From: Oxytricha trifallax
Taxonomy: Eukaryota; Ciliophora; Spirotrichea; Sporadotrichida; Oxytrichidae
DNA: 64,000 nt
NCBI GenBank assembly: GCA_000711775.1
Contig: ARYC01018444.1
Span: forward strand, 1-64,000
Reading direction: 5' to 3'
The translations under genes and the position numbers were made by a program. The notes under the pieces were generated by a model, which had not been told where the DNA came from, ran no database searches, and saw only the letters and a program-made list of their open reading frames with translations. The number at the start of each line of letters is the position of its first letter. The stretch's first letter is position 1. Positions 11,670-25,599 of the stretch are shown here, piece by piece.

Positions 11670-12960
11670 TATAAATTTTTGTTATTATATTGCTTTAATT
11701 AATTAACTTTCTTGATTTGCTTATATATTTTATAAAAATTGCAGTAAATTTTACTCTTGGGTATTTATAGAAAATTCCATAAATATATAGGAAAATTTAA
11801 TCAATAATTAGGAAATTATACTAGGTATCCCTATTAAATAAAAGTGATCTAATAATTGTAAATTTTATTTTATTAATATAATATAATAAATAAGCAATAG
11901 TTTTCAAGCAACATGCCTTCGTTCTGGACCCCATGCTCTTTTTCCAGTGAAATTGGCAGCTACCAGCAATTTTAGAGCAAGAAATAAATGTCAGTGGCAT
12001 TACTAAGTGAAGGATGACTCCTACAAATGAGAGATGATCATGCTTGAGGCCAGACATTAACTTCTCCCTCTTCCTTAAGATTTTATGCACAAAACTTGAG
12101 GTAAAAAGCCAGAACAGTTACTAATTACTGTAATTCTTCTGCTATCTTGAGGAAATCTATATAAAGATACTACTGTCTGTAGCTATAGAGATTTACTCTA
12201 ATGGGCGTATTTTTGAAAGATTAGGCGAAATCAAGACAATTTTAGAAAGAATTTGAAAAATAAGATTTAGTTGGTACTAATTCACTGGTGGAAAAATTAC
12301 CCACTACCAAAACTCATACTAGCTTAGCCTTAGGTGTTTTTGTCATGGTTTATGCTAAAAATGATTGATATACCCTTAAAACTACTCAAAATCTAAATAA
12401 CTAATCACTTTAAACTGCATTAAATTACTATTCTAGCCGCAATTATTTTAATTAATCACACTATTCTAATGATTTTAATCTTTTAAATAGATCTTGTCAA
12501 TATCATTCAAGATATTTATTATAGCATCATATCGAGACCATTTAGATCTACACAAGAAGATTATGATACTATTAATATTAAATTAAAAGAAATAGCTATT
12601 AAAAAAACGGCACTCAAAATAATGATTATTAAATAGGATTAAATAGACAATCACTAAAAAAGTTGTAAATTAAAGAAAATTCTTCAAGTTTGAAATATAT
12701 AATAATAACTACTATTAAAATTTAGAAATATCTACAATGGTAATTGCAAATTCAATAGTTAAGGTTTTTATGAATTCATGATGCTTTTTATTAAAACCTC
12801 TAAATAAAGAAAGGTAGCATTAGAGCTAATAATCACATGATATCTTTAAAGAATGCTCAGTTTATATTTATCATATTTCTAACTTCTTATTCGTTTTCAT
12901 AGTCATCTTTAGTTTAGATATTAAATATTTATAATGAATTATCTAAAATCAATATTTTTC
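11670..12960. other. AT-rich spacer with a weak coding-like patch
   Basis: Mostly AT-rich without features. Around 11880-12110 the G+C content rises and minus-strand frames look faintly protein-like, but I could not settle a frame or family. Confidence 0.4.
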
Positions 12961-13345
12961 CAAAGCAAATCCACTAAATTTGGGCACCTGAACAAGAGTG
13001 TGACACTAGAATAGATATATAGTCATTTTCAAAAGTTATAGGGGGGGGTCATTATGTCAATTTTTTACTTTTTCAAAATTTGTTTAGGTCCGAACCTTTC
13101 GCTACCAACTTGCAGCATCAAATTTATTTTTCCCAAGAACACTCGAAAATATTGATTCTGGTTATTTAGACCTCGCTGAGCACGAATATCGAACCAGAAT
13201 CAATTTATCTTTAAAACTCTTAAAGATATAAGCAATGTAAACTATTTTTGGCTAATTTCTTATTGAACCCTTAGCCCTTCATTTTTGGGTTTTAAAAGAA
13301 CATCAAAAGGTGGTCACGGAAATTCATGAGTTGACCTGGGATTTA
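12961..13345. repeat. Dispersed repeat, single copy of the 40.2-42.1 kb family
   Basis: It carries the same ordered blocks as the tandem array at 40200-42090: CTAAATTTGGGC near 12975, the block AGTCATTTTCAAAAGTTATA followed by a G run near 13020-13048, the block around GATTCTGGTTATTTAGACC (13155-13175), and GGTCACGGAAATTCATGAG near 13313-13331. Copies are diverged, with no coding frame. The repeated GGTCACGG block marks the unit edge. Confidence 0.8.
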
Positions 13346-16300
13346 ATAAATTCAATAAGTTTAATTCATAATTTAGTACAATTTAGTATACTTCACCCAT
13401 TTTTACTCTTCTTAGACTGCAAAATTATTTTTATAAATCTTTTGATTAAAAAAAATAGTTTTTAATTGATAAAAATGAAGCAATCTAAACAAGAAAAAAT
13501 AATTTCTAAGTAATTTTTTATCAGGGTCATAGGGTATTTAATATTAAACTTTTTATTCATTATTTCTTCAATTTTCATAGATATATCTGAAGACTTTATC
13601 TTTTGAATAATCATTGAAATTAATGTGATTTTATGTTAATTACCATATCAGTTTTTATATGAAAAAGCTTAAATCTAATTTGATTAATTTAATAATTCAT
13701 AAATTAATATTTACTTTGTAATATTTACTTTTAAATATTTAATTTCTAGTCCCATATAAATTATGAAAATAATTATAATATTTTTCATCTACTTTATAAT
13801 TCTTTTTATAAAGTATTTTGAATAATGTGAATAGTGTGAACCAAGTCAAGACAATAAGAAAAAGGAAGATGGAAAAAATATATTTTTATAGGAGGATCCC
13901 TGAAGAGAAAAAAGATAATATTAACATGATAAGAAGTCAGATGTAGAGTAGTTTGAATGAATAGATGAGAAACTGCAGCTTAACATATGCCTTTGTAATT
14001 GGTAAACTTACATTATTATCAGCAACTGTGTCATAAAGCTTTAAATAAATTAATAAATAAATCAGCAACAGTTGATTTATTAATCGATTTAGATTTCGTA
14101 TACTTTATTTTATCTTTGTTATTTTCTACTATTGTGAATAACTAGTAATAAGTAAAATTAAATTGGTAATTCTGAAAAATTATCATAGTATTTTCTATTT
14201 TCTCCATTTCCATGATAAATGTATCCATCAGCATGTACAAATATTTCATATTAATGTTTTTCAGTATTTTGCTGAAGTTTATATCATTAATTGGCATATT
14301 TATTTGCAAGATGAGTATTAAATATCATAATTATCATAACATTTAAGATCTCAATGGCAAATAATTAACTATGTCAACTTAAATATCTACTTAATATTCT
14401 GATTGCTTTAGTGCTTTGAATTGGTATTTACCTTTAAGGTCCTTCAAGACACATTTTTAGTTTAATCTAATATTATTCGATTCAAATGTTCTGTTTGTGG
14501 CTTAACTTGTGTTGTCTATGAAAAAATAAGCTATTCTTTCCAGACACATTAAACCCAGTCAATTCCTAGTTCTATAGAATCCTTGCTTTTTAACACTAAT
14601 ATAATCAGCAAATATTTAATAAAAATTGTTTATCAATCAGAATCACGGTTCATACTTTTTTATTTTTAAGGATTCTTCTTGGTTTCTTAATTGGAAAGCA
14701 GCCTCAGTTTTAATTTCTAAGCTCTCCTTCAATGTTACCAGTAGCTAAATTGTAGTCTAAAGTAAGAACATAATAACTTTTTTATTTTTAATAAATATAA
14801 TATATAAATTTTACAAATGAAAAATATCAATATTCAAACTGTAATTTAATAAGATGTGACTATAAATTGATAAAATCTGCTAAGTTCATTTGATAAGGAA
14901 TAAAGATAGCTGATCTTGGTTTCCCTGACCAACGTTATTCATAACTCTAGGGAGCATTGTGTCTGGAGGATCAGCAAATTCATGAAACATATCAAATCAA
15001 TAATGGCTAAAATTAAGTCTTGTGTTCCTTGCAGTGTAAATATTCAGTAGATAATGAATATTTATGAGTATTTGATAAGTAAAAATAAATAAAAAGTTAT
15101 TATCAATTAGTAATCTAATAATACTCATAGAGTGGTACTAATAATGTTAAATCTTCTAATTTAAACTAAACTCGTGTCTTTTGATCTTCCATCACAAATG
15201 AAATTAAGTCAAGTTATTATTATTATTTAAATAAAAGTGTATTCTCTGTCATTTAACTTTATTAAACTTTATGGAGTTAAAATGTTGGCATTTAAGCAGT
15301 TGTTCGAACTTTCATTGCAAATTTACTTCAAAAGAAAGTTTAAATAAAAGCCAAGCTAACTTATTACTTAGACTAAAGAGAAATAGATGTTAAATATATG
15401 GTGAAGCGATGATTTGAGAGAGAGTTTTAAGATGTTATTATTTCATAATATTCATGAAATTAATCAGGTGTAAACAAAATACTATTATAACTATTCATAA
15501 ATATTTTGAATTTTTATTAAATATGTTCTTTATGTTTACTTTTTAAATTAACTATATATATATATATTAAACAGTCTTTATTTGGAAATAATTAGACTAA
15601 ATCTCATGATCAAAAAATTTATTAATTATAAAAATTTGGATTGAATTTACTCCACTACTTAAAGATACAATCCTCTAAAATAGTAAAAACTAATAGTTTT
15701 GACTTGGAAATAGCTTATATTAATTAACAAAAATGAAAAGCTGGGCATGCAGTAACTTTGCGTTTAGTATATGTAGTATTCAAGGGAAAACAGTAGTAAA
15801 ATTTCATTACAAAAGACTAAGAACTAACATCAGTTTATATTTCATAAATAAATTAATAAACAGATGAAACCCATAAATGATAAATGGGATATTAAATAGT
15901 ATGGAAGACTAATTTAAATGAAATTCATATACATATACAATAAATCTTGGACAGAAATCAACAGATTTTACTCTCAAATTTCTCAGTTTAATTATTCAGA
16001 TTTTCCTAAATTTCTAATTAATTATAAAGAAAAGCTAAGCGTAAATAATTCGCATTAATCAAATACCAATAATATATTTATATATAATTTTCTTAGTTCA
16101 ATAAAATCTATGATTTATTATAGCTATAAGTTATGCTTAATAAACTGATTAGCAAGAAACTGTTAATAGAACAATTAACTCAATATATTTTGCTAATTAT
16201 TTTTCATTTCTGCCTTTCAAAAATTGACAGTTTTTATTCATTATAGATAAAGATAAATTTGAAAGAGTAAATGCTAATACAATAACAAAACTAAAATCTC

Positions 16301-16899
16301 TCTACTTTTCCAACTAAATAGAAATAGTAAAATAGATTGTATTAAATATATTTAGTAAATTAATTAATTTACTTATTAATTATTACATTCAATAATATCT
16401 TTTTTTTAATATATCAAATCCTCATTTTTTATTTAATATACTCAAAATATAGCGCATATTTTATTAAATATGGTTGTTATTAAGGATTAAAGTGACGATA
16501 TAGAAAATTGGAATTGATTTTAATAATAAAAAAATGTTATTGGTAGTTGAGAGATAGAGAACGACATATAATTAGATTAAATCAATTCTATTTAATTTAC
16601 GAATAAATGTAATTCATTTCTATAACTATATATTAAGCTCTTGCAAACCACATCTCATCCTATTATTTATATGATCTCTATGCATTTTTTTACTTAAGAT
16701 TAGTAATTTTGCCCACTAAGCATAGTCTGCACTTCAATTTGACTATTTTATATACTGTTTCGAATGAGTTGAGGTCTTATTAATTCATATCCTCTTCAAT
16801 TTTAACTTCTAAAGCTCTCTTTTTATCCATTATTTAAATGATATCTCTAGATATTTGCTAGATTTTGTATAAATGTTGCTGAATCCACTTTTATAGTTA
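13346..16899. other. AT-rich intergenic DNA, no gene seen
   Basis: Long AT-rich region with TA and poly-T tracts. No protein-like frame, terminal repeat or structured RNA was recognised. Confidence 0.55.
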
Positions 16900-18006
16900 T
16901 CACAATCCTTTCATTTTCATCTTATCTTTATTTTTTAGAGCTATTTCATCTCACATTACAAATTTTAGAGGAATAGAGCATCTTCTCTATCCCATTTATA
17001 TTTTAGTCTTTGAATGGAAGCGCAAAAATCAAAATTTAAAAGTGATAGGACTTCTTAATTAACATTCCAAAATATTGAGTAAAATCCTCATTAATTCTAT
17101 TTAGAAATGAAAGGAAACTCATTCTAAAGGAAATTTATTATACAAAATTTTGTTTGAACTTTTAAATAATCAATTGGACTAAGATTAACAGACTACAACC
17201 TAATTATAGTGAATATAAATTATAGCATCAGAAATGGGATCTTAAACTGAATGAAAAAGAAATATAGAATTTCAACATAAGAAATTGGTAATCAAATAGT
17301 GAAGAGAGTTATCTGAAAAGATCAAAGCCAATCTTAAAGTTTTTTTTATAGAAAACTGGAAAAGTAAAGAAAGACAAGTCGTTGATTTAACTTACCCCGA
17401 AGAGAACAATCAAGAATAATGATACTCACAATCCAGCCAATACTATATTGAAATTAAGCAATAAGAATCATGTAACAATACCGAGAAAGTAACGATAGTA
17501 AAAGTATTTTTTTCATCCTTTTAAGGTTGAAAAAACAAATTAAAATCAGGATTAATTATGGAATTGGTGATCATGGAGAAATAAAACATAGGAGAGAGAC
17601 CTGAAAGAAAATGATGAAATTTTTCAACAGACTTTACACAGATATTTAATAAAAAATGGAAAGAATAAGCTAAGCGAAGCTAAAATAATAAGTTGCTCAG
17701 AGAATGCGCATTAATTCTTAGACTATAATTATTATGAAACGACTGTCCAGTTTAATTTTAACAAAACTATAGCTCCTAATGAGTTTGATGAAAAATTGAG
17801 GTTTCCTCTCCGGGGATAAAATAAAATTAGGTCTATTGTAGAAAATTCATATATCAAAGATAAAAAGGAGATAGTGAATAATAAACAAGCTCCATGAATG
17901 AACAGACAACTGAAAAAGTCGGGTAATTACTAGAGTGGATTCAAAGATACTAAAGAGCTCATGTTCAAACTAATCAATTATAAGATCGCATTAAGTAATG
18001 TATAAT

Positions 18007-18084
18007 CAAAACCCCAAAACCCCTTAGTGAGGTTTATAAGTACTTTGATTTGTGGGTATAGTTGTAGTATTATTGGTGTTAGTA
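18007..18084 (+). repeat. TBE terminal inverted repeat, left end of truncated copy
   Basis: Starts CAAAACCCCAAAACCCC and continues with the conserved TTAGTGAGGTTTATAAGT block. It is almost identical to the reverse complement of the end at 730-807. Confidence 0.92.
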
Positions 18085-18144
18085 GAGAGAACGCATTTTT
18101 TATGTGAATTTAATGTATATTTAATGAATATTAGGTCATTTAAT

Positions 18145-19450
18145 TCAAACGAATTTTATTTGCTTGTCTTTGTTATACCTCTGGAATCTTGCTCTCTTAA
18201 GTGGCACAAGTATGTCATCCAATGTTTACCTTGGATAGGAGGGAGCACTGATTATTATCATCTCAACTATCTTTTTTATTTCCTTGCATACATTTTCTTA
18301 CTTAATATGCTTTTAAGCTAAACTGATTGATTATTTTTCAAACTTTGTACCAAAGTAAGCCATACTTTCCATATCACTCTCGAATATAATAGCTCCGATT
18401 GCCCATACATCCCACTAAACAGAGCCATTAGTCCATTTCTATCTGATTGGGAAGTATCCAGGTGTTCCAAGAACCTTTGCTAAGGTTGCTATCTCTTATC
18501 TTAATGCTCTATTGAAATCTGTTTATCATAAAATTTTCAGGCTTCAAATCTCTATGAACATAACCAAGTTTATGCAACTCCTTTATACCCTATATCATAT
18601 CTGATAGTATATAATTCAAATCATCTGGGTATCTGTTATGATTTAGAGAATCTCTCAGAGTCATTTCATATTTCTTAAGCCTTGATGCGATATAACCATA
18701 GCTTAAAATGACACCATTTAGCTTAAGCAAGTTCTTGCAATCTCTTCTCTAAGCCTCTTTAAGAATAATGTATTCGTTAGCAAACTCATTTTGTACTGCT
18801 CATTCTTAAGTAGATAGCTGTAAGGATACACCTTGAATGCATAATCATCAATTACAATGAGTTTTGGTTTGCAGGAACGCTAATTTGTAAATAGTTATCA
18901 ATACAACTGCTAATATCAATTGCATTTAATGCAGGTATGTTCAGAGGTTTGGCTTAGAAGCATTCTAATATAGTGTTGCCTACCGTTTGATTCATCAATT
19001 CATGTAACTTCTATCTCTTGATTCTCTCCTGTTTATCTCTTTATGACTCAATAGTATTTTACTTTCTCTTAGCAGGTATAAGCTTTTAAGTTTCTTTATC
19101 TTGAATCAAGAACTCTCTAAGTCATACTTTTGCATATGCCTATTTACTTTGGCATGGTGAGTATAAGATTTCATGCATATTGTGCAATAATACCTGTCAT
19201 CGACTATATCATTCTTGAAATAGATCTTAGCTCTTCCAGATTGTATTTCTTTGATATACTTCTTCAAGCTAGAATCAGTTGAAAAGAAATTTAAGCATTC
19301 ATCACATTAAAATGCTAAAGAAATTAAGTGAGATTATTATTAGCATGTATTAAGTTGAACAGCTGTACTATCCATGCATTATCCTTTATAGAATTGAACA
19401 TTATTTTTAAAATATGCGATTTCTCATTTCTTTATTTAACTTGTCGAGAC
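18145..19450 (-). pseudogene. TBE zinc-finger/kinase protein, frameshifted
   Basis: On the minus strand the N-terminal part holds two C2H2-type fingers: a CDEC finger near 19300, whose second His is lost, and YYCTICMKSYTHHAK near 19180. The kinase domain follows with the catalytic loop HRDLKPEN (about 18535-18560), then, after a frame change, the activation-segment GTPGYFP and the WDVWAIGA helix (about 18360-18460). The final helix resembles that at 498-669, and TGA is at 18145-18147. The DFG position reads RDSN. At least one frameshift lies between HRD and GTPGY, so no full product is made. In TBEs this is the '57-kDa' gene; its role in transposition is not established. Confidence 0.8.
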
Positions 19451-22400
19451 TCCGTTAAAGTCATACATCGCCCTTGGCATGCACAACAACAAATTTAAAA
19501 AGATTTTGATATTTTTTATGTAACTATATTTTATTGGTGAGTGTCAGTCACATCATCTTCTGGTCACGCTTTTATTATATCTAATACTTCATAAAGCTTT
19601 ACATAATAATAATATAAAAATTCTTATGATCATTTATTTTTGTAAAAAATATATAAAAATAATGGCTATTTGTCCAGGAATAACTATAGTGAGCAATGAA
19701 ATTGATCATGACTGCAATATTCATTAAATAATTCGAAAAAAAGCTGCATAAAATGATACTACGACTATTAAGCCTGGATACTTTACTATATTTTTAAGTC
19801 AATTAGAAAATAATTGAATAATAATTATAAAAAGCAGGATATAAAAAATAGTCACTTGGCAACATAAGCTCACTTTATTCATGAATCAAGCATATTTCAT
19901 TAAACGATTATTGCCAGAAAGAAAAAATTACTCAGATAAAATCCAACTCAATGAAGAAAAGTTTATGGTTAATTAAAGAGAATTCAATATGCAATTAAAA
20001 AAAGGAATTGAAAATTAGCGTCCAAGTTTATTCTAAGTATAATAGATTAATAATAGAGATTTGATAGTAAGAATAACTAAAAAATCGATAATAAATAAAA
20101 ATAATAAACAATATAGACCAACAACATCGAAGATTAATTGAAAAAATTAGTATGTCCATTAATAGCTAGGGTGAATGATAAGAGATAAGACGACTCTTGG
20201 AAAACGTTAACAATATAAGTTTAATCATCGAAACAGAAAACTCATATAATAAATTAATGTGTAGCAAAGAGGAAAAGTAAATAAAATATTAATAATAAGC
20301 AAATTGGGCTCAATAGCAGATTGAGGATAGGATAATCATTTTTTTCCTAGAAAATTATAGAAAAAAACATATTAAAATAATTTTAAAAAATGATAACATT
20401 TATTATTTTTGTTCGAAGTACTTAATCGATTTAATGAGTTGAATTGCTTTGAGTTAGATAAGATTATTCACTCTAAGAAGGGATGGATCCCAATTATAAC
20501 AAATTAAAAACCATTGAATTTTACTAAAACATAAGGACTAAGAATTTTACGCTCTCATGAGGAGTTTTAAAAATAAGGGACCAGAGAGTGAAAGCTATGG
20601 GTAGAAATAGAATCAAGATTGGAGAAATAAAATTTAGAGAATTGAAAGTTCTGGAAACTTATCAATTTTATATTTTAAAGATATAAATAAAATTTTATGG
20701 AAAATTAATAGTTTCTATATAAAATGTATCGAAAATCAGGATTTCATGCATCTATCAATATAGCAAATCGAACTTATTAGACTTAACTAAAATTAATGGA
20801 GGCTCATATACAAAATATTATCTTCAATGTCTAAGAATTAATCAGATAAGACTACTTCATAGTCAATCAATTTAAGTATTGGCAGTCAAATATATAAATT
20901 TAAGAAGAGTAAAAAATGTGAATCAATGTAAATATGGCTTAAGAACTCTTCAAAATATCAGAATTTTGATTTATTAATAAAAGATTAATAATCTACAACA
21001 TACTAAAACAAAACCTCATCATATTCATAAGTTGAGAATGTGCAACTCTAACTCACCTCCATCTTATAAGTTAGGAAAACTACCTACTCCAAAGTTCTTA
21101 ATAATTTAAAGAGAAGGAAGATATCTTTTGATAAAAAATTTATGCCAACATCATTACCAAAAAAGTTATATACGGTGAAGAGAAATAAAACTAAGATATT
21201 TAGAATGACGAGAATACCATGATTCGTACAAATAATCGGATTAAAAAAAACTACTCTAGTTAACAGTTTCAGCATTAATAAATTTACCAGAACCAATTGC
21301 CTATGATTTACAAAACGGCATCGAGAAATTCCATTGATAAATAGTTAGTTAATATGATTTATAGCTCAATACTGAATTTGGGAAATAATTATTAATTTAA
21401 AATTAAGTATATTCCAACCTACTATATATACACTTTACCTACTATAACAAATTCTGGACTAGAGAATTTTGAATATTAATTTTGATTTATAAAAAATTCA
21501 AGGTACCGCATATAAAAAAGTTTGGAGTTTTCTTAGGCTATTAAAGATATCTAAGTCAAAATAGATCAAAATAAACTTACAAAATTGTAAATTTGACAAA
21601 CAACGACTCAACAATTAAATTAAAACAATTACCATATCATCAATAAATGCACCAGTAGAATTTACTTCTCTATAAAATTTTAGTACTGACTTCTCAAGTA
21701 TATCAAAGGTGATGAACTCTTTGAATTTGCTTAAAAGTGAGTTATCATAATCACCTCTCACAATAAAAACATTTGTGAAATGTCTCTTAAAACAATAATA
21801 TTTCTTCAAATCTTATTCAACAAAATATCTTCAAAATGAGAGCTAATTAGAGCAAAAGAACTCAGATTTTATATCTTCAACTAATACATAAATTTAAAAA
21901 ATGAAATAAAACAGATTATTAACTCAATAAATAGAGTTAGCAAAGGATGAAATTAAAGAAAACAAGGGGGAAGTCAACAAAGAAACAACATCATAAGAAA
22001 GAAAATAATTAAAAGATAAAAAAGATTTATTATACTAGGAGGTTAATCCCCTAACCATCTTAATAGACTAGTTAGTCTCTTATATATTAAAATACATCCT
22101 AGTCAGGAGTCAGAAAAATATTAATGTAAATAATTATACCTTTTTTCCGGTTCTTAATTGTGCTAAGACAGGATGATTCCTTCAGAAGATTTTGATGTTT
22201 CCTGATTTTATTAATAAATTATAATATTAATAAATTATACAATCCCGATTAACGAAAGTGTTTAATTTTAGGATGAGTCTAAAGCTTCAAAGTAATGACA
22301 TACCGCCAGAGAGAAGTAAACACTCTAATCAAACAAAGAATAGGATATGAATCTACAATAAGAAAAATATCTCAAAATTAGGAGATTTACTAAGTTGTTG

Positions 22401-22950
22401 ACCAAGAGTTAAGAAGTGCACTGGCATTAATGATTATTAACTTTTTATCACTAGAGCTAAAGGAATAAATAATGTTTCAAATATTCACAAAAAACTGGCA
22501 TATGATTCAAAATTATTACCTAATAATTAAACTAAATGTGAAATGCATCAAAATTGTAATAGTTATACATTGTATAGCATTGCAAAAGAAGAAATCGATA
22601 GCAAAAAAAATGTATGAATTAAGAATTTGGTCAAGAATTGAAGAACCTAAACTCTTAGTCTAACTAATGGGAGGAATTAATTCACAATAAAAAAGTACAA
22701 TTCAAATTAGAGCTAGAGAATAGCAAAAAATAACGGATGATAAATTCAGCTAATAATGATAAAATCCTTTTAAATTCTAATGGAAACTACTTTAATATGG
22801 ATAAGAAACAACCAAGGAATCAAAAATTAAAAAAATGTGGTTTGACAAATGAAAATCTGGACAAGATCAAAGCATAAGACAAGATTCCAATTCTAAGGGA
22901 GGAAGGCTTCCTTGGAACATAAGAACTTAATTATGACAGAGAATTAGGAG

Positions 22951-25435
22951 AAGATACAAAACATTGAGTGAAGTAATTTCCATTTTATTTCAAGAGTTGA
23001 TATAATTTTCAAATTGATTATTGTTATATCTCCTATAAATTGTAATATCATTTAATAAATAAATGTATATTCTCGAATAAATTAAACAATTACAATTGAA
23101 ACTGGGGAAATTGTCAGCTTTGAAATTTCTACACATTTTTATTATATAAATAAATAAAGTTATATTTTTTATTTCATCTAATCTTTCCAAATATTCAAAG
23201 TTAATAAAGTGATATTTCGGAATTTATAAGTTTTTTAAGAGATCAAACCATGCAAGTGTAATTTTCAGATCTTCCCTAATTATATTGTTTGCTATGACTA
23301 TCTTTATCTACGGCTTCTTCCAATCGTAGTCACAATAGTCTTATCTTATTTTTTTGAAATAAAACTTAATCTAAATCTATAGTAGAGGCATATTAGAGGT
23401 ATCTGTCTGTAATGGTTAAATCTAGGCAATTAATCCTACTCAATACAAACAATTGATTGAGTCTTTAATACTAAAAGCGAGAGGACAATTAAGTATATAG
23501 AACATGAAAATTCAATATTTTAAGTTCAGTAATTTATAGTGCCTAGCGCTTAAAGATAGGACAGAGGATAAAGAGAATAGTCAGACATACTCAGGGAACT
23601 CTTTAACCAAGAGAGAAATATCAAAATCATTTTATATGCTAAACATCCAGTCAATTAATTTGTAAAAGTTCATAATTTAAATGGATATATCTTAAGAAAT
23701 AAAATATAAAGTACTTATAATTAACATAAAATCCAATAATATGGTGATTTGTACCTTCAAAAATGTCTACATCGTTAGATATTAATAAATTGGGGAAATC
23801 GAATGGAGAAGTTAAAGGCAAATAAATTTAGCTAAATTTCACTATCTTGATATAATATAATCAGAGTATTCATAAATAATTATGAATTTGGTAACCACTA
23901 TAAATAAGTAAAATGCATATATTATTTTAAAATGTTAATCACAAAAAACATTTCAATAAAATTGAATTTAAATTATAAGACAATCAAGATAATTTATTAC
24001 CATTCTTGATTACCTTGCATTTTAATAATTTTCTTTATTTATAAACAAAACTTATAAATTTATAAATTTTTAATTATTCTTATTGCTAAAGTAAGTATGC
24101 TAACATTTTAACTTTAAAGTTTTGTTGTTTTTAGATTATGTCTGATTAAAATATATAATAGATAATACTCTAATTTTGATTATAATACATCTTAAATTAA
24201 GAGTTTGATATATATATAATAAAAAAATAATATAGTAAATGCTGATTAAACAGTTTTTAATTACAAAACTTTATAATAAATGGACTCTAATTTATTCGTT
24301 GATTGAGAGATATAATAATTAATATGATTTTAAATTATTCATGATAAATTATACATATGGCAAGTTTTTAATACTTTAAAGAATCTCTCTAATAATAAAG
24401 AATACAGATAATATAAAAAAAACTAAATATATTTTATTAACTTAAGATATTTTAAATGAATTAATAGATTTAAGTATTAGATTAAATTACTTTTTATTAT
24501 CGCTATATTAATATACACAGACACATAATTTTTGACAATTTTTCCATTTACTATTTATTTTCTTCATGAAAATAAATAATTATAATATTCATTTAAAACA
24601 TCATTCAAAGCAATAGTACATTTAATTAAATAATAATAATAGTAATAACTTTACCACCTAACAATAAAACCTAGTTAATCTTAATTTATTTATGAAATGC
24701 TCGAATCTCTTGTTTGGCAAACTTTTATTTCAAACAAAATTCACTATAATAGTTAAATTTATTTATTTAATTTAGATACTCTATAAAAACTACACTTGTA
24801 AAATTTATGATGAAATTGGAGTTTTTTCAAATGCCTAGCTCCAAATAAATTTATGAGGATAATCAAATCCAGAGTGTGAGTTGGTAAGTAGGTCTGTAAA
24901 ACATATGGTAATAAACATTTGAAGATAGCAGAAATTAGAGACCTTACATTTATATTTTATAACAAGAATAAAACATTAGTAAGTATGGCCAGTTGTGAAA
25001 TTAAGACGTCATGCTATAGTAGGCACGAATCAACTGATTGTTCTACCAAATTATAAAAACAATAAAAACAACAATTAATCATTTAGTGAAATAAGTTTAA
25101 AATAATAACATAATAAACAAACATACTGAATTGAATATTTCTCAATTTGACTTACTAATGAGTTTACGTATCAAAGAGCAATTAGAGAGAGTAAACATTA
25201 AACTAATTCATTACACATAGATACTTACTTTTTTTAATTAAAAATTTTATAATATTAATAATAATAATACTACAAACTATATCAAATAAATAACAGAAAA
25301 TTATTAATGAATAGCAGTTGCTCAACATAGTCACTTGTTGGCAAACTTATAAAAGAGTAAATTGAATTTGAATAAGGTGGTTGTTATTTTAAATTCAAAA
25401 GTCTATTAATTTAATATTTTTATTATTATAAACTG
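22951..25435. other. AT-rich intergenic DNA, no gene seen
   Basis: AT-rich, no coding signal recognised on either strand. Short TA-rich tracts occur near 24210 and 24540. Confidence 0.55.
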
Positions 25436-25520
25436 ATTTGGTTGCTTTTAAGAAATTAACAATAGTACAATATATATATATATATAGGGGGGCCTTCAAT
25501 AATTAAAAAGCAACCAAATT
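25436..25520. repeat. Hairpin with (TA)n centre left of the four-gene block
   Basis: A left arm of about 20 bp (ATTTGGTTGCTTTTA at 25436) and a right arm (AATTAAAAAGCAACCAAATT at 25501-25520) are inverted copies, separated by a TA repeat and a G6 run. It lies 80 bp left of the first gene of the block. The right arm also has a weak inverted partner (AATTGGTTGTTTGTT) near 34080, just past the last gene, which makes it a poor but possible candidate for an element end. Confidence 0.5.
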
Positions 25521-25599
25521 AAATGAGCTGATTGAGTTAAATTTTATTTCTAATATCCCTAACTTATTATTATAATAAAACCCAATCCCACCTATCCCG

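Larger units (their letters stand above)
18007..19480 (-). mobile_element. Truncated TBE transposon (kinase end only)
   Basis: It begins with the C4A4-type terminal repeat at 18007, preceded by AAT (18004-18006), matching the ANT target preference. Reading inward, the minus-strand zinc-finger/kinase gene follows, as at the right end of the full copy at 45897-49885, so this element lies in inverted orientation. The 22-kDa-type and transposase genes expected further right are not visible and homology fades near 19480, so the element is a deletion product. It interrupts what looks like a decayed LINE. Confidence 0.85.
16900..22950 (+). mobile_element. Probable decayed LINE on the plus strand, split by a TBE
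   Basis: Purine-rich plus strand with scattered LINE-like fragments. Before 18000 a frame contains NNKQAP followed by TGA and MNRQLKKSG, resembling the P-W-x-N linker between endonuclease and reverse transcriptase (TGG to TGA). After the TBE, fragments with KQYRPTTSKI (about 20110-20140) and KQIGLNSRLRIGQS (about 20298-20340) resemble successive reverse-transcriptase motifs. The second parallels QIGLKENKST of the LINE at 3-6.7 kb. A fragment with SANNDKILLNS (about 22747-22780) could be a ruined motif C. The order agrees with a LINE, but the decay is heavy and the ends are guesses. Confidence 0.4.

Noticed and set aside
13042..13048. G runs in the dispersed repeat as telomere-like ends
   Set aside because: No T4 alternation and no inverted partner; they are part of the repeat block.
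25471..25486. TA microsatellites (also near 52590 and 58470) as promoter elements
   Set aside because: Simple dinucleotide tracts common in AT-rich DNA, with no gene start tied to most of them.
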